This document shows, piece after piece, positions 34,409-42,643 of a stretch of 64,000 bases of DNA (its first letter is position 1; each line of letters opens with the position of its first letter). Source of the DNA: Pseudomonas bananamidigenes (GTDB lineage Bacteria > Pseudomonadota > Gammaproteobacteria > Pseudomonadales > Pseudomonadaceae); assembly GCF_001679645.1 (NCBI RefSeq), contig NZ_LRUN01000023.1, positions 1-64,000 of the forward strand, written 5' to 3'. The notes under the pieces are model-generated. The model had not been told where the DNA came from. It searched no databases and saw only the letters and a program-made list of their open reading frames with translations. The translations under genes were made by a program, and so were the position numbers.

Positions 34409-35113
34409 ATGCTGCAACGCTATCTGTGGAAGCTGCTGCCCAAACCGCAGCGAGCTTTTCTGCTGGGGCGCCTGTCCGTGGTCGATCGACAGGCGGTAAA
34501 CAAATCCATGTCGGCGAACCTGCGCTTTCCCGAAGCCTTCGACCGGCGATCCTGTCTGTTCATTCATGTTCCCAAGTGCGCCGGCAGCAGTGTGTGCGAG
34601 GCGATGTTCAATGGCTGGCGTCCCGGTCATCTGCCGTTGTACTGGTATGAAGAGCAGTTTCCTGCGGAGTTCGCCGCCGCCTTCAAATTTGCCTTCGTGC
34701 GTGATCCGCTGGAGCGTGCCTATTCGGCCTATGCTTTCCTGCACGGCAACGAACTGAGCGGGCGCGATCACGCCGCGCAGCAGTTGGTCAGGCACTACCG
34801 CGACTTCGACGATTTCGTTGCGCGCTGGCTGCATGCCGACACGATCGGGCGACAATTGCACTTCGTCGCGCAAACCGACTTTCTCACTGATTCGCTGGGC
34901 CGGCTCGCCATGGACTTCATCGGGTATCAGGAGCATCTGGCGCGGGATTTCCAACTGGTGTGCGAGCGTCTCGGGCTGACAAGCCAGCTGCAACACTTCA
35001 ATGGTTCCAGGCAGCGTCGCCCGCAGCCGGCGCGTGACTTCTGTACGCAACGCACCCGGCGCCTGGTACGGCGAGTCTATGCGCGAGATTACGAGATGCT
35101 TGGCTATGAGTGA
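34409..35113 (+). CDS. PAPS-dependent sulfotransferase family protein
   Basis: A 234-residue protein of the membrane-glycan sulfotransferase type (Sulfotransfer_2-like). The 5'-phosphosulfate-binding loop is seen as LFIHVPKCAGSSV at about residues 50-62. The 3'-phosphate-binding block is FAFVRDPLERAYSAY at about 92-106. Such enzymes transfer sulfate from PAPS to a sugar hydroxyl. No membrane helix is obvious. It lies between msbA and hldE, which I recall as adjacent in P. aeruginosa, so it is an insertion into an LPS locus. Sulfation of LPS or another surface glycan is inferred, not shown. Confidence 0.8.
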   Translation: MLQRYLWKLLPKPQRAFLLGRLSVVDRQAVNKSMSANLRFPEAFDRRSCLFIHVPKCAGSSVCEAMFNGWRPGHLPLYWYEEQFPAEFAAAFKFAFVRDPLERAYSAYAFLHGNELSGRDHAAQQLVRHYRDFDDFVARWLHADTIGRQLHFVAQTDFLTDSLGRLAMDFIGYQEHLARDFQLVCERLGLTSQLQHFNGSRQRRPQPARDFCTQRTRRLVRRVYARDYEMLGYE

Positions 35114-35219
35114 GGCACCTTATGAAGTCTCGCTGGCGACCGAGTGCCGGATCGATACCGATGAGGTCGAACTGGCCGACGCCTGCCATCGACTGGCGGT
35201 CCTGTTGCTCAACAAATGA
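35106..35219 (+). CDS. Possible 37-residue small protein
   Basis: A short frame from ATG 35106 that overlaps the end of the sulfotransferase gene by eight bases and stops at TGA 35217-35219. It is acidic with an amphipathic end (ELADACHRLAVLLLNK). The overlap would permit coupled translation, but only a weak GAGAT lies upstream. It matches no family I recognise; it may be noise. Confidence 0.22.
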   Translation: MSEAPYEVSLATECRIDTDEVELADACHRLAVLLLNK

Positions 35220-35321
35220 GCAGAAAAGCCTCTCGTTTCATCCAGTTGCAGCCGCCGCACAAGCCTTCGCCCACCCTGTGTTAATATCGCGCCCCTGTTC
35301 ATTTTGTATGTGGGTTGCTCC

Positions 35322-36743
35322 ATGAAGTTGTCCATGCCGCGATTCGATCAAGCCCCTGTCTTGGTGGTCGGCGATGTCATGCTCGACCGTTACTGGCATG
35401 GTGGTACCTCACGGATTTCCCCTGAGGCGCCGGTACCGGTTGTCAAAGTCGAGCAAATCGAAGACCGCCCGGGCGGTGCCGCCAACGTTGCCCTGAACAT
35501 TGCCGCGCTGGGTGCGCCGGCGTCGCTGGTCGGTGTGACCGGTGACGACGAAGCCGCCGACAGCCTGAGCAACAGCCTCAAGGGGGCGGGCGTGCGCGCC
35601 TTGTTCCAGCGCATTGCGCACCAGCCGACCATCGTCAAGCTGCGGGTCATGAGCCGGCACCAGCAATTGCTGCGTATCGATTTCGAAGAACCGTTCGCCA
35701 CCGACGCGCTCGCGCTCGCTTCCCAGGTCGACGACCTGCTGGAAGGCATCAAGGTGCTGGTGCTTTCCGACTACGGCAAAGGCGCTCTGAAAAACCATCA
35801 GGCGCTGATCCAGGCCGCCCGGGGCAAAGGCATTCCGGTGCTGGCCGACCCGAAGGGCAAGGATTTCTCGATCTACCGGGGTGCGAGCCTGATCACCCCG
35901 AACCTCAGCGAGTTCGAAGCCATCGTCGGTGGTTGCGCCGACGAACACGAACTGGTGAGCAAGGGCGCGAAACTGATGCACGACCTTGAACTCGGCGCTC
36001 TGCTGGTCACCCGTGGCGAGCACGGCATGACACTGCTGCGTCCGGATCATCCGGCGCTGCACCTGCCGGCCCGGGCCCGTGAAGTGTTCGACGTGACCGG
36101 TGCCGGGGACACGGTGATTTCTACCCTGGCGGCGGCGATTGCAGCAGGCGAAGAACTGCCGCACGCGGTGGCACTGGCCAACCTGGCGGCGGGCATCGTG
36201 GTCGGCAAGCTGGGTACGGCGGCGATCAGCGCCCCGGAACTGCGCCGTGCGATTCAGCGTGAAGAAGGTTCCGAGCGCGGTGTGCTGGGTCTGGAACAAC
36301 TGCTGCTGGCAGTCGCCGATGCCCGGGCGCACAACGAGAAGATCGTGTTCACCAACGGCTGCTTCGACATTCTGCACGCGGGCCATGTGACCTACCTCGA
36401 GCAGGCGCGAGCGCAAGGCGATCGCCTGATCGTCGCGATCAACGACGACGCGTCCGTCAGTCGCCTGAAAGGCCCGGGCCGACCGATCAACAGCGTCGAC
36501 CGGCGCATGGCGGTACTCGCCGGACTGGGCGCGGTGGACTGGGTGATCAGCTTTCCTGAAGGCACCCCGGAAAACCTGCTGCGCGAGGTCAAGCCGGATG
36601 TGCTGGTGAAGGGCGGTGACTATGGCATCGACCAGGTTGTCGGCGCCGATATCGTCAAGGCTTACGGTGGCACCGTGAAAGTGCTGGGGCTGGTGGAAAA
36701 CAGCTCGACCACGGCGATTGTGGAAAAGATCCGCGGTAATTGA
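35322..36743 (+). CDS. hldE: Bifunctional heptose-7-phosphate kinase/heptose-1-phosphate adenylyltransferase
   Basis: Makes the ADP-heptose precursor used by WaaC and WaaF, catalysing two steps of the pathway in the cytoplasm. The 473-residue product has an N-terminal ribokinase-like domain (VVGDVMLDRYWHG at the start, GGAANVALNIAALG, and the catalytic FDVTGAGDTVISTLA at about residues 255-270). The C-terminal cytidylyltransferase-like domain has FTNGCFDILHAGHVTYL at about 344-360. The ATG at 35322 gives the expected length; an in-frame start at 35304 is possible. A TTAATAT box near 35280 may be the -10 of its promoter. Confidence 0.95.
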   Translation: MKLSMPRFDQAPVLVVGDVMLDRYWHGGTSRISPEAPVPVVKVEQIEDRPGGAANVALNIAALGAPASLVGVTGDDEAADSLSNSLKGAGVRALFQRIAHQPTIVKLRVMSRHQQLLRIDFEEPFATDALALASQVDDLLEGIKVLVLSDYGKGALKNHQALIQAARGKGIPVLADPKGKDFSIYRGASLITPNLSEFEAIVGGCADEHELVSKGAKLMHDLELGALLVTRGEHGMTLLRPDHPALHLPARAREVFDVTGAGDTVISTLAAAIAAGEELPHAVALANLAAGIVVGKLGTAAISAPELRRAIQREEGSERGVLGLEQLLLAVADARAHNEKIVFTNGCFDILHAGHVTYLEQARAQGDRLIVAINDDASVSRLKGPGRPINSVDRRMAVLAGLGAVDWVISFPEGTPENLLREVKPDVLVKGGDYGIDQVVGADIVKAYGGTVKVLGLVENSSTTAIVEKIRGN

Positions 36744-36754
36744 TTCAAGCCAAT

Positions 36755-36784
36755 TGTGGCGAGGGAGCTTGCTCCCTCGCCACA
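36755..36784. repeat. REP-type palindrome
   Basis: A perfect 14-base inverted repeat, TGTGGCGAGGGAGC/GCTCCCTCGCCACA, with a TT centre. This is a widespread Pseudomonas intergenic element. It lies 12 bases after the hldE stop, between convergent genes, where it can end or stabilise both transcripts. Confidence 0.85.
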
Positions 36785-36803
36785 CAGGCCTGCCGCTTGG
36801 CTT

Positions 36804-37766
36804 TCAGCCCGCCTTGCGCGGCACGATCTTCTTCAGCAGTTGCTTCGCTTTGCCGCGTAGCCGCGCCAGGCCAGAGTCCTTGGTCGGAGGCGTCAAACCT
36901 TGCTGGCGCAGCCAGTCCTTCCAGCGAATCCGCTCATCGCGCACCAGCCAGCCGTCCTGCCGGGCGAAACTCTCCGCCAGATACAGGCCGCGAGTGCCTG
37001 CCGGGGATAGTTGACCCTTCTTCAGCGTATACAGCTCGGGCAGTGGTTCGCCGTCCTGCAACGGCATCAGGTACAGGTCGGGGCGTTTGCGGTCGAGCCG
37101 GGCGACCAGTTGATCGCCTTCCAGTCGTTCGTCGACATGGAACAGGCTCAGGTTCTTGGCTTCCTTCGGCACATCGAGCCGCAGGTCGTAGATCAATTGC
37201 AGGGAAGCGGTCGGCAGGTGAACGTACGCCCGTGGCCGTTCGACCAGTTGCAGGTTGGCGCAGCGCACCGGGCGCGCCGAACCGGACAGCGGCGTCAGGC
37301 GAAAGGGCAGGGCCTCGCGGTAGTGCAATGCCGAGGCATAGGGCGCCGGCAGCCAGGTGTCGTTGAAGCGCCCGCCGAGCCAGCCTTCCGGGGTTTCCAG
37401 CAGACATTCTTCGGCAATCTCCTGGATCGCCGTGTGCAACGGGATATTCAGTTCGTGAGCCGGCACGTAGCCGGAAATCAGTTTGAGCACCACGTCGCCG
37501 CGATCCTGCCGGCGCTGGCGCACCAGCACCCAGTAATCGCGGTTCTGCCAGTGCAGGGTCAGGCGCACCGAAACGCCGAGGTTGGCCAGTTCCAGCGCAA
37601 AGCGCTCGGCGTCGGCCACGCTGACCGGTTTGCGCCGTTGCAGGGTCTGGGCGAAATTCAGCGGCCTGCCTACGCTCTGGTAGGTCAGGCCCTCGGGCGT
37701 CGCTTCGACGAACAGCGGCAGCGTCTTGAAGTTGCTCGGATTCTTTCTGATGAGCGTACGCGGCAT
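36804..37766 (-). CDS. Conserved hypothetical protein (faint Nudix-like segment)
   Basis: A 320-residue soluble protein with a basic C-terminal tail (RGKAKQLLKKIVPRKAG). I do not recognise the family with confidence. The stretch GYVPAHELNIPLHTAIQEI followed by AEECL resembles a Nudix box (G-x5-E, later xEIxEE), but the spacing is two residues too long. Any hydrolase role is therefore speculative. ATG 37766 has AGGAG. It is the last gene of a minus-strand group with an aldo/keto reductase (31-base gap) and an FAD oxidoreductase, in the order seen near PA4991-PA4993 of P. aeruginosa. Confidence 0.7.
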   Translation of the reverse strand: MPRTLIRKNPSNFKTLPLFVEATPEGLTYQSVGRPLNFAQTLQRRKPVSVADAERFALELANLGVSVRLTLHWQNRDYWVLVRQRRQDRGDVVLKLISGYVPAHELNIPLHTAIQEIAEECLLETPEGWLGGRFNDTWLPAPYASALHYREALPFRLTPLSGSARPVRCANLQLVERPRAYVHLPTASLQLIYDLRLDVPKEAKNLSLFHVDERLEGDQLVARLDRKRPDLYLMPLQDGEPLPELYTLKKGQLSPAGTRGLYLAESFARQDGWLVRDERIRWKDWLRQQGLTPPTKDSGLARLRGKAKQLLKKIVPRKAG

Positions 37767-37797
37767 GTCGGCTCCTGCTTAAGGCCGCGGGGCGGCG

Positions 37798-38610
37798 TCA
37801 GTGACCACGAAGGACCCGGGCAACGGTCGCAACGTTGTGGGCGAGGTGCAGCGGATTGATTGTCCCGACAATGGCACTGGCCACGCCGGGCTGGGCGAAC
37901 AGCAACTCGAAGCTGGCGCGCACCGGATCCACGCCGGGACTCAGGCACACGTGACCGCTGGCCAGGGCTTTCTTCACCAGAATGGCTTTGCCGTGGTCAG
38001 CAGCATAGTCAATGACTGCCTTCTCGTTTTGTTCGTTCAGATTGTAGGTGACCATCGCGCAGTCGCCTTGCTCCAGTGCCTTGAGGCCACCTTCGACGGT
38101 TTTGCCGGAGAAACCGAAACCGCGAATCTTGCCCTCGGCCTTCAGTGCCGCGAGGGTTGCGTAGACTTCGCTGTCGTCAAGAATAGCCATGTCATTGCCA
38201 TCCGAGTGCACCAGCACCAGATCGATGAAGTCGGTTTCCAGGCGCTTCAGGCTGCGCTCGACCGACATCCGGGTGTGGGCGGCGCTGAAGTCGTGGGTCG
38301 ACTGGCCATCGGTAAATTCTTCGCCGACCTTGCTGACGATCACCCAGTCCTTGCGTTCGCCACGCAGCAGCGGGCCGAGGCGCTCTTCGCTGCGGCCATA
38401 GGCCGGGGCGGTGTCGATCAGGTTGATGCCCAGTTCCCGCGCCTGTTTGAGCAGCATGCGTGCGGCGTCGTCATCGGGGATCTGGAAGCCGTTGGGGTAT
38501 TTCACGCCCTGGTCGCGGCCAAGTTTGACGGTGCCCAGGCCCAGCGGTGAAACCAGCAGGCCGGTACTGCCCAGCGGGCGATGCAGATCGTGCAGGGTCG
38601 GCAGGCTCAT
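37798..38610 (-). CDS. Aldo/keto reductase
   Basis: An NAD(P)H-dependent oxidoreductase of the aldo/keto reductase superfamily, 270 aa. The catalytic tetrad is visible in part: NLIDTAPAYGRSEERLG (Asp and Tyr) and VIVSKVGEE (Lys), with LVHSDG supplying His. The sequence RGFGFSGKTVEGG fits the family's next strand. The substrate is unknown. The start ATG at 38610 overlaps the stop of the upstream FAD oxidoreductase (ATGA), so they are co-translated; a frame extended to 38628 lies inside that gene. Confidence 0.88.
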   Translation of the reverse strand: MSLPTLHDLHRPLGSTGLLVSPLGLGTVKLGRDQGVKYPNGFQIPDDDAARMLLKQARELGINLIDTAPAYGRSEERLGPLLRGERKDWVIVSKVGEEFTDGQSTHDFSAAHTRMSVERSLKRLETDFIDLVLVHSDGNDMAILDDSEVYATLAALKAEGKIRGFGFSGKTVEGGLKALEQGDCAMVTYNLNEQNEKAVIDYAADHGKAILVKKALASGHVCLSPGVDPVRASFELLFAQPGVASAIVGTINPLHLAHNVATVARVLRGH

Positions 38611-39782
38611 GGCAGCAGTTGCTCCCATGCAGGAACGCCCATTGGCGGTTTCGGCAATTCCGGCAACGGCGCCGGATGGCCCGGCTGGATGCCGTCGCGC
38701 TCCAGAGAGGCGATCACCCGGTCAGCGAAGTCCGGGGCCAGGGCCAGTTTGGTCGGCCAGCCAACCAGCAGGCGACCCTCTTCGGCGAGAAACGCGTTGT
38801 CCGGACGAGTCAGGCCGGTTTGCAGCGGTTCGGCGCGGTCGACGCGCAAGGTCGCCCATTGCACGTTGCTCAGGTCGATCCAGGGCAACAACTGTGCGAT
38901 TTCCTTTTGTGCGGTGGCGATCTGTTCGGCGGGCTCACGGGCCACGCCTTCGGACTCGGCAATGTCGCCACCCATGTACCAGACCCATTGGCCGTCGGCG
39001 GCCGGGTGCGTGGTCACGGTGATGCGCGGCTTGGTGCCGCCACCCAGGCAATGGGCGTACAGCGGCTTCAGGCCCGGGCCCTTGGCGATGATCATGTGCA
39101 GCGGCCGGCGTTGCATGGCCGGTTGGGTCAGGCCGAGAGTTTCCAGCAGCGCCGCAGTACCGGCTCCGGCGCTGAGGACGATGCGCTGGGCGTGGATTTC
39201 GCGACCGTCGACCTTCAGGCCGACCAGCACGCCGCTGTCCAGCAAAGGCTCGATGTTCTGGCCGGCGAGCAGGCCGTCACCGGCGAGGTCGGCCAGGCGC
39301 TGAATCACGCTGGGTACATCGACCACCAGTTCGGCGAGGCGGTAGACCTTGCCCTTGAAACGCTTGTCCTGCAGCGCCGGTGGCAATTGATCACCCTTGA
39401 CCTGATCGACCCGGCCGCGCACCGCTTTACTGGCGAAGAAACTGGTGAGGTTGCCGGCAAGTGTACCCGGCGACCACAGGTAATGGGCTTCGGACAGCAG
39501 ACGCACACCGGAAAGGTCGAGTTCACCATCGCCGGCCAGGGCTTCGCGCCAGCGGCGCGGCATGTCGGCGATGGCTTCCGAGGCGCCGGTCAGCGCGCCG
39601 TGCAATGCGTACTTGGCGCCACCGTGGATGATGCCCTGGGATTTCACGCTCTGTCCGCCGCCAAGGCTGGCGCTTTCCACCAGCACGGTCGAGAAACCCT
39701 GGCGTCGCAGGCGCGCGTTCAGCCAGAGGCCGGCGATACCAGCGCCGACAATCAGCACGTCGGTGGAAATGGGAGATGGCAT
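38607..39782 (-). CDS. FAD-dependent oxidoreductase (DAO family)
   Basis: A 391-residue flavoprotein of the glycine/D-amino-acid oxidase superfamily. The N-terminal dinucleotide-binding fold is clear (DVLIVGAGIAGLWLNARLRRQG, fingerprint GxGxxG), and IVLSAGAGTAALLETLG is the second FAD-contacting region. The C-terminal part (RVDRAEPLQTGLTRPDNAF) fits the substrate domain. It lacks a signal peptide. The substrate is unknown. It is the first gene of a three-gene minus-strand operon; the ATG at 39782 is preceded by a spacer with a REPIN. Confidence 0.85.
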   Translation of the reverse strand: MPSPISTDVLIVGAGIAGLWLNARLRRQGFSTVLVESASLGGGQSVKSQGIIHGGAKYALHGALTGASEAIADMPRRWREALAGDGELDLSGVRLLSEAHYLWSPGTLAGNLTSFFASKAVRGRVDQVKGDQLPPALQDKRFKGKVYRLAELVVDVPSVIQRLADLAGDGLLAGQNIEPLLDSGVLVGLKVDGREIHAQRIVLSAGAGTAALLETLGLTQPAMQRRPLHMIIAKGPGLKPLYAHCLGGGTKPRITVTTHPAADGQWVWYMGGDIAESEGVAREPAEQIATAQKEIAQLLPWIDLSNVQWATLRVDRAEPLQTGLTRPDNAFLAEEGRLLVGWPTKLALAPDFADRVIASLERDGIQPGHPAPLPELPKPPMGVPAWEQLLP

Positions 39783-39874
39783 GCAACGACCTCAGTGTTC
39801 AAGACGAGGGCGCAGTATACAGACTCGGGGAAAAGGGGATTTGTCGATGATCAACAAGGCTGATGCAATCCGGA

Positions 39875-39963
39875 TGTGAGAACGAGCCTGCTCGCGAAGA
39901 GGGCGTATCAGTTGCCGGTGACATATCTGACACTACGCTTTCGCGAGCAGGCTCGCTCCCACC
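39875..39963. repeat. REPIN (inverted REP pair)
   Basis: Two REP units in opposite orientation: GAGCCTGCTCGCGAA (about 39884-39898) and TTCGCGAGCAGGCTCGCTC (about 39940-39958), about 40 bases apart. Both contain the CGCGAGCAGGCTCG core of Pseudomonas REP elements. It lies between two minus-strand genes, the SMR transporter gene (39983-40321) and the FAD oxidoreductase gene (38607-39782). Confidence 0.85.
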
Positions 39964-39982
39964 GGGATCTGTGTAATACAGG

Positions 39983-40321
39983 TCAATGGCCAGCGGTTTT
40001 CGAGAAGAGCTGGATGACCACCACACCGAGCACGATCAAGCCCATCCCGAGCATCGCCGGAATATCCAGCTTCTGACCGTAGAGGAACAGCGCCGCAACG
40101 CTGACCATCACGATGCCCATGCCGGCCCACACCGCATACGCCACGCCCACCGGCACGCTGCGCACTACCAGCGTCAGCATCCAGAAGGCGATGGCGTAGC
40201 CGACGATGACCAGCACGAGGGGCAATGGCGTGCTGAAACCTTTGACGGCCTTCATCGAAACGGTGGCGATCACTTCGGCGCAAATGGCAATAGCCAGATA
40301 GACGTAAGCGTTCATGTTCAA
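39983..40321 (-). CDS. Small multidrug resistance transporter (EmrE/Qac type)
   Basis: A four-helix SMR protein (112 aa) that works as an antiparallel dimer and exchanges protons for cationic drugs or guanidinium-like compounds. The catalytic Glu lies in AICAEVIATVSMK of helix 1. Helices 3 and 4 read GVAYAVWAGMGIV and LDIPAMLGMGLIVLGVV. The YAVWAGMG pattern groups it with EmrE/Qac drug transporters more than with the guanidinium exporters. A LysR-type regulator is transcribed divergently and probably controls it. Confidence 0.88.
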   Translation of the reverse strand: MNMNAYVYLAIAICAEVIATVSMKAVKGFSTPLPLVLVIVGYAIAFWMLTLVVRSVPVGVAYAVWAGMGIVMVSVAALFLYGQKLDIPAMLGMGLIVLGVVVIQLFSKTAGH

Positions 40322-40366
40322 ATCCTCGTGCGAAGTGTTGCTTTCTGAGGCGGCATTCTAGTGAGT

Positions 40367-40411
40367 CCCCAGATGGGGTAAAGTCATTACCTATCTGTTC
40401 TGGAGATGGGT
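40367..40411. promoter_or_regulatory. Candidate LysR-regulator binding sites
   Basis: In the 96-base spacer between the divergent SMR and LysR genes, an AGATGGGG half-site occurs at 40371-40378 within the palindrome CCCCAGATGGGG. A dyad, ACCTATCT (40389-40396) and AGATGGGT (40404-40411), has 7 of 8 matching positions. Three related half-sites in 45 bases suit a LysR-type tetramer. Confidence 0.45.
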
Positions 40412-40417
40412 TGCCTG

Positions 40418-41320
40418 ATGGACATGCAATGGAATCTGGATCAATTGCGCCTGTTTGTGGCGGTGGCCGAACAGCGGTCGTTCTCCGCCGTGGCGCGCCG
40501 GCAACACAAGGCGCAATCGGCGATCAGCAGCGCCATTGCGATGCTGGAGGACGACCTCGGCGTCAGCCTGTTCGAACGTAGCAGCGGGCGTCAGCCGACT
40601 CTGACCGAAGCGGGCGAAGCCTTGCTTGAAGAGGCGCGGGAAGTGCTGCGTCAATGCGAGCGCCTGAATGGCCGGGCCATGGCCATGGTGCGCGGTCAGG
40701 AAGCACAGTTGCGGGTCGCCCAGGATGAAGCGATGCCTTATCAGGCGCTGGTTGAAAGCTTCGGGGCGCTGGCCGAACAGTTTCCGAGCCTGGAGGTACA
40801 ACTGACCAGCGCCGCCCAGGGCGAGGTGTCGCGCAAACTGGTGGAGCGCCGGGCCGATCTCGGGTTGCTGTTCTATCACGATGAAATCCCCGAAGCGCTG
40901 GAGCGCCGGGTGTTGGGCAGTGTGGAAATGGTCACGGTCTGTGGCGTCAACCATCCGCTGGCCGTGCAGTCTTACGTCACTTGCCAGCAACTGGCGCAAC
41001 ATCGCCAACTGCTGATGTCGACACAGACCAGTGTCTACCCCGGCAACGAACCGGCCAGTCCGCAGGTCTGGCGCGCCGACAGTTTCTACGTCATGGCTGA
41101 ATGGCTGGTGCGCGACCTCGGCTGGGCCTGGCTGCCGCGCCATGTGGTGCAGTATTCGGCGTATCAGGGGCTGATGGTGGAACTGGACAGCGAATGGACG
41201 CCGCCGGCGCTGGTGGTGGAACTGGTCTGGCGCCGTGACGAACCGCTGGGGCCGGCGGCGCGCTGGCTGGCGGAGCGATTTGCCATACACCTGCGGGCGA
41301 TCGGCGGCAAAAGTCGATAA
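40418..41320 (+). CDS. LysR-family transcriptional regulator
   Basis: A 300-residue LysR-type regulator. The N-terminal winged helix-turn-helix is typical (LDQLRLFVAVAEQRSFSAVARRQHKAQSAISSAIAMLE, shown here by its start LDQLRLFVAVAEQRSF and its SAISSAI recognition helix). The C-terminal part is the periplasmic-binding-protein-like inducer domain. It is divergent from the SMR transporter gene and is expected to control that gene and itself. I chose ATG 40418; ATG 40406 and 40424 are in-frame alternatives. It ends 11 bases before waaA. Confidence 0.88.
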   Translation: MDMQWNLDQLRLFVAVAEQRSFSAVARRQHKAQSAISSAIAMLEDDLGVSLFERSSGRQPTLTEAGEALLEEAREVLRQCERLNGRAMAMVRGQEAQLRVAQDEAMPYQALVESFGALAEQFPSLEVQLTSAAQGEVSRKLVERRADLGLLFYHDEIPEALERRVLGSVEMVTVCGVNHPLAVQSYVTCQQLAQHRQLLMSTQTSVYPGNEPASPQVWRADSFYVMAEWLVRDLGWAWLPRHVVQYSAYQGLMVELDSEWTPPALVVELVWRRDEPLGPAARWLAERFAIHLRAIGGKSR

Positions 41321-41331
41321 ACTCCGCCGCC

Positions 41332-42612
41332 ATGAATAGAACTCTGTACACCGCGCTGTTTTACCTGGGGCTGCCATTGGTGGCGATTCGGCTGTGGCTG
41401 CGTTCGCGCAAGGCGCCGGCGTATGCCAGACGGATTGGCGAACGCTTCTCCTATGGCATGCCGACATTGCAACCCGGTGGCATCTGGGTTCACGCCGTGT
41501 CGGTGGGCGAAAGCATCGCGGCCGCGCCGATGATCCGTGCGCTGCTGCAACGTTATCCACACCTGCCGATCACCGTGACCTGCATGACACCGACCGGCTC
41601 GGAACGCATTCAGGCGATGTTCGCCAATGAACCGCGCATCCGGCATTGCTACCTGCCGTACGATTTGCCCTGCGCGGCGGCGCGTTTTCTTGATCGCGTG
41701 CAGCCCCGGCTTGCCGTAATCATGGAAACCGAACTGTGGCCCAATCACATCCATCAGTGTGCCAAGCGCGGGATCCCGGTGGCGCTGGCCAACGGACGCC
41801 TGTCCGAGCGTTCGGCCAAAGGCTATGGCCGGTTCAGCAAACTGATCGCACCGATGCTGGCCGAGATGAGCCTGTTCGCCGTGCAGACCGAAGCCGAAGC
41901 CCGGCGCTTTCGTGATTTGGGCGCACGCCCGGAGACGGTCGAGGTCACCGGCTCGATCAAGTTCGATCTGACCATCGACCCGCAATTGCTGCAACGCGCC
42001 GCTGAACTGCGGGGCCAATGGCAGGCGCAGGAGCGTCCCGTGTGGATCGCTGCCAGCACCCATGAGGGCGAGGACGAAGTGGTGCTCGATGCCCATCGTC
42101 GCCTGCTGGCCAACCATCCCGATGCGCTGCTGATTCTGGTGCCGCGTCACCCGGAACGTTTCAACTCGGTGTTCGAATTGTGCCAGCGCGAAGGTTTCGC
42201 CACGGTGCGTCGTTCGACCGGTGCAAACGTCGATGCCGCCACCTCGGTGCTGTTGGGCGACACCATGGGCGAATTGTTGTTTCTCTACGCCCTGGCCGAC
42301 AGCGCGTTTGTCGGCGGCAGCCTGGTGGCCAATGGCGGCCACAACCTGCTGGAGCCGGCGGCTCTGGCGAAACCGGTGATCAGCGGCCCGCACCTGTTCA
42401 ACTTTCTCGACATCGCCGCACAGCTGCGTGATGCCGGCGCGTTGGCCGAGGTGGATGACGCCGAAGGTCTGGCGACGCAAGTGCAGCGCCTGTTCGAGTT
42501 GCCGCGTGATGCTCAGCGCATGGCCGAGGCCGGGCTGAAGGTGATGCGCCGCAATCAGGGCGCGTTGCAGCGCTTGCTCGATGGCCTGGGACGATTGATC
42601 GACCGCCCATAA
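41332..42612 (+). CDS. waaA: Kdo transferase WaaA
   Basis: Adds Kdo residues from CMP-Kdo to lipid IVA, the first core step, at the inner-membrane face. The 426-residue product starts with an uncleaved membrane anchor (LYTALFYLGLPLVAIRLWL). It then shows WVHAVSVGESIAAAP, the catalytic-Glu region AVIMETELWPNHIH, and the GT-B donor site GGSLVANGGHNLLEPAALAKP. Length is standard. It is transcribed toward tolC, and a bidirectional terminator follows the stop directly. Confidence 0.96.
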   Translation: MNRTLYTALFYLGLPLVAIRLWLRSRKAPAYARRIGERFSYGMPTLQPGGIWVHAVSVGESIAAAPMIRALLQRYPHLPITVTCMTPTGSERIQAMFANEPRIRHCYLPYDLPCAAARFLDRVQPRLAVIMETELWPNHIHQCAKRGIPVALANGRLSERSAKGYGRFSKLIAPMLAEMSLFAVQTEAEARRFRDLGARPETVEVTGSIKFDLTIDPQLLQRAAELRGQWQAQERPVWIAASTHEGEDEVVLDAHRRLLANHPDALLILVPRHPERFNSVFELCQREGFATVRRSTGANVDAATSVLLGDTMGELLFLYALADSAFVGGSLVANGGHNLLEPAALAKPVISGPHLFNFLDIAAQLRDAGALAEVDDAEGLATQVQRLFELPRDAQRMAEAGLKVMRRNQGALQRLLDGLGRLIDRP

Positions 42613-42641
42613 AAAAACGCAGCCCCAAGGCTGCGTTTTTT
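42611..42641. terminator. Bidirectional terminator between waaA and tolC
   Basis: AACGCAGCC and GGCTGCGTT form a perfect stem around CCAA. Runs of A on one side and T on the other let it end transcription from both convergent genes. Confidence 0.93.
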
Positions 42642-42643
42642 GT

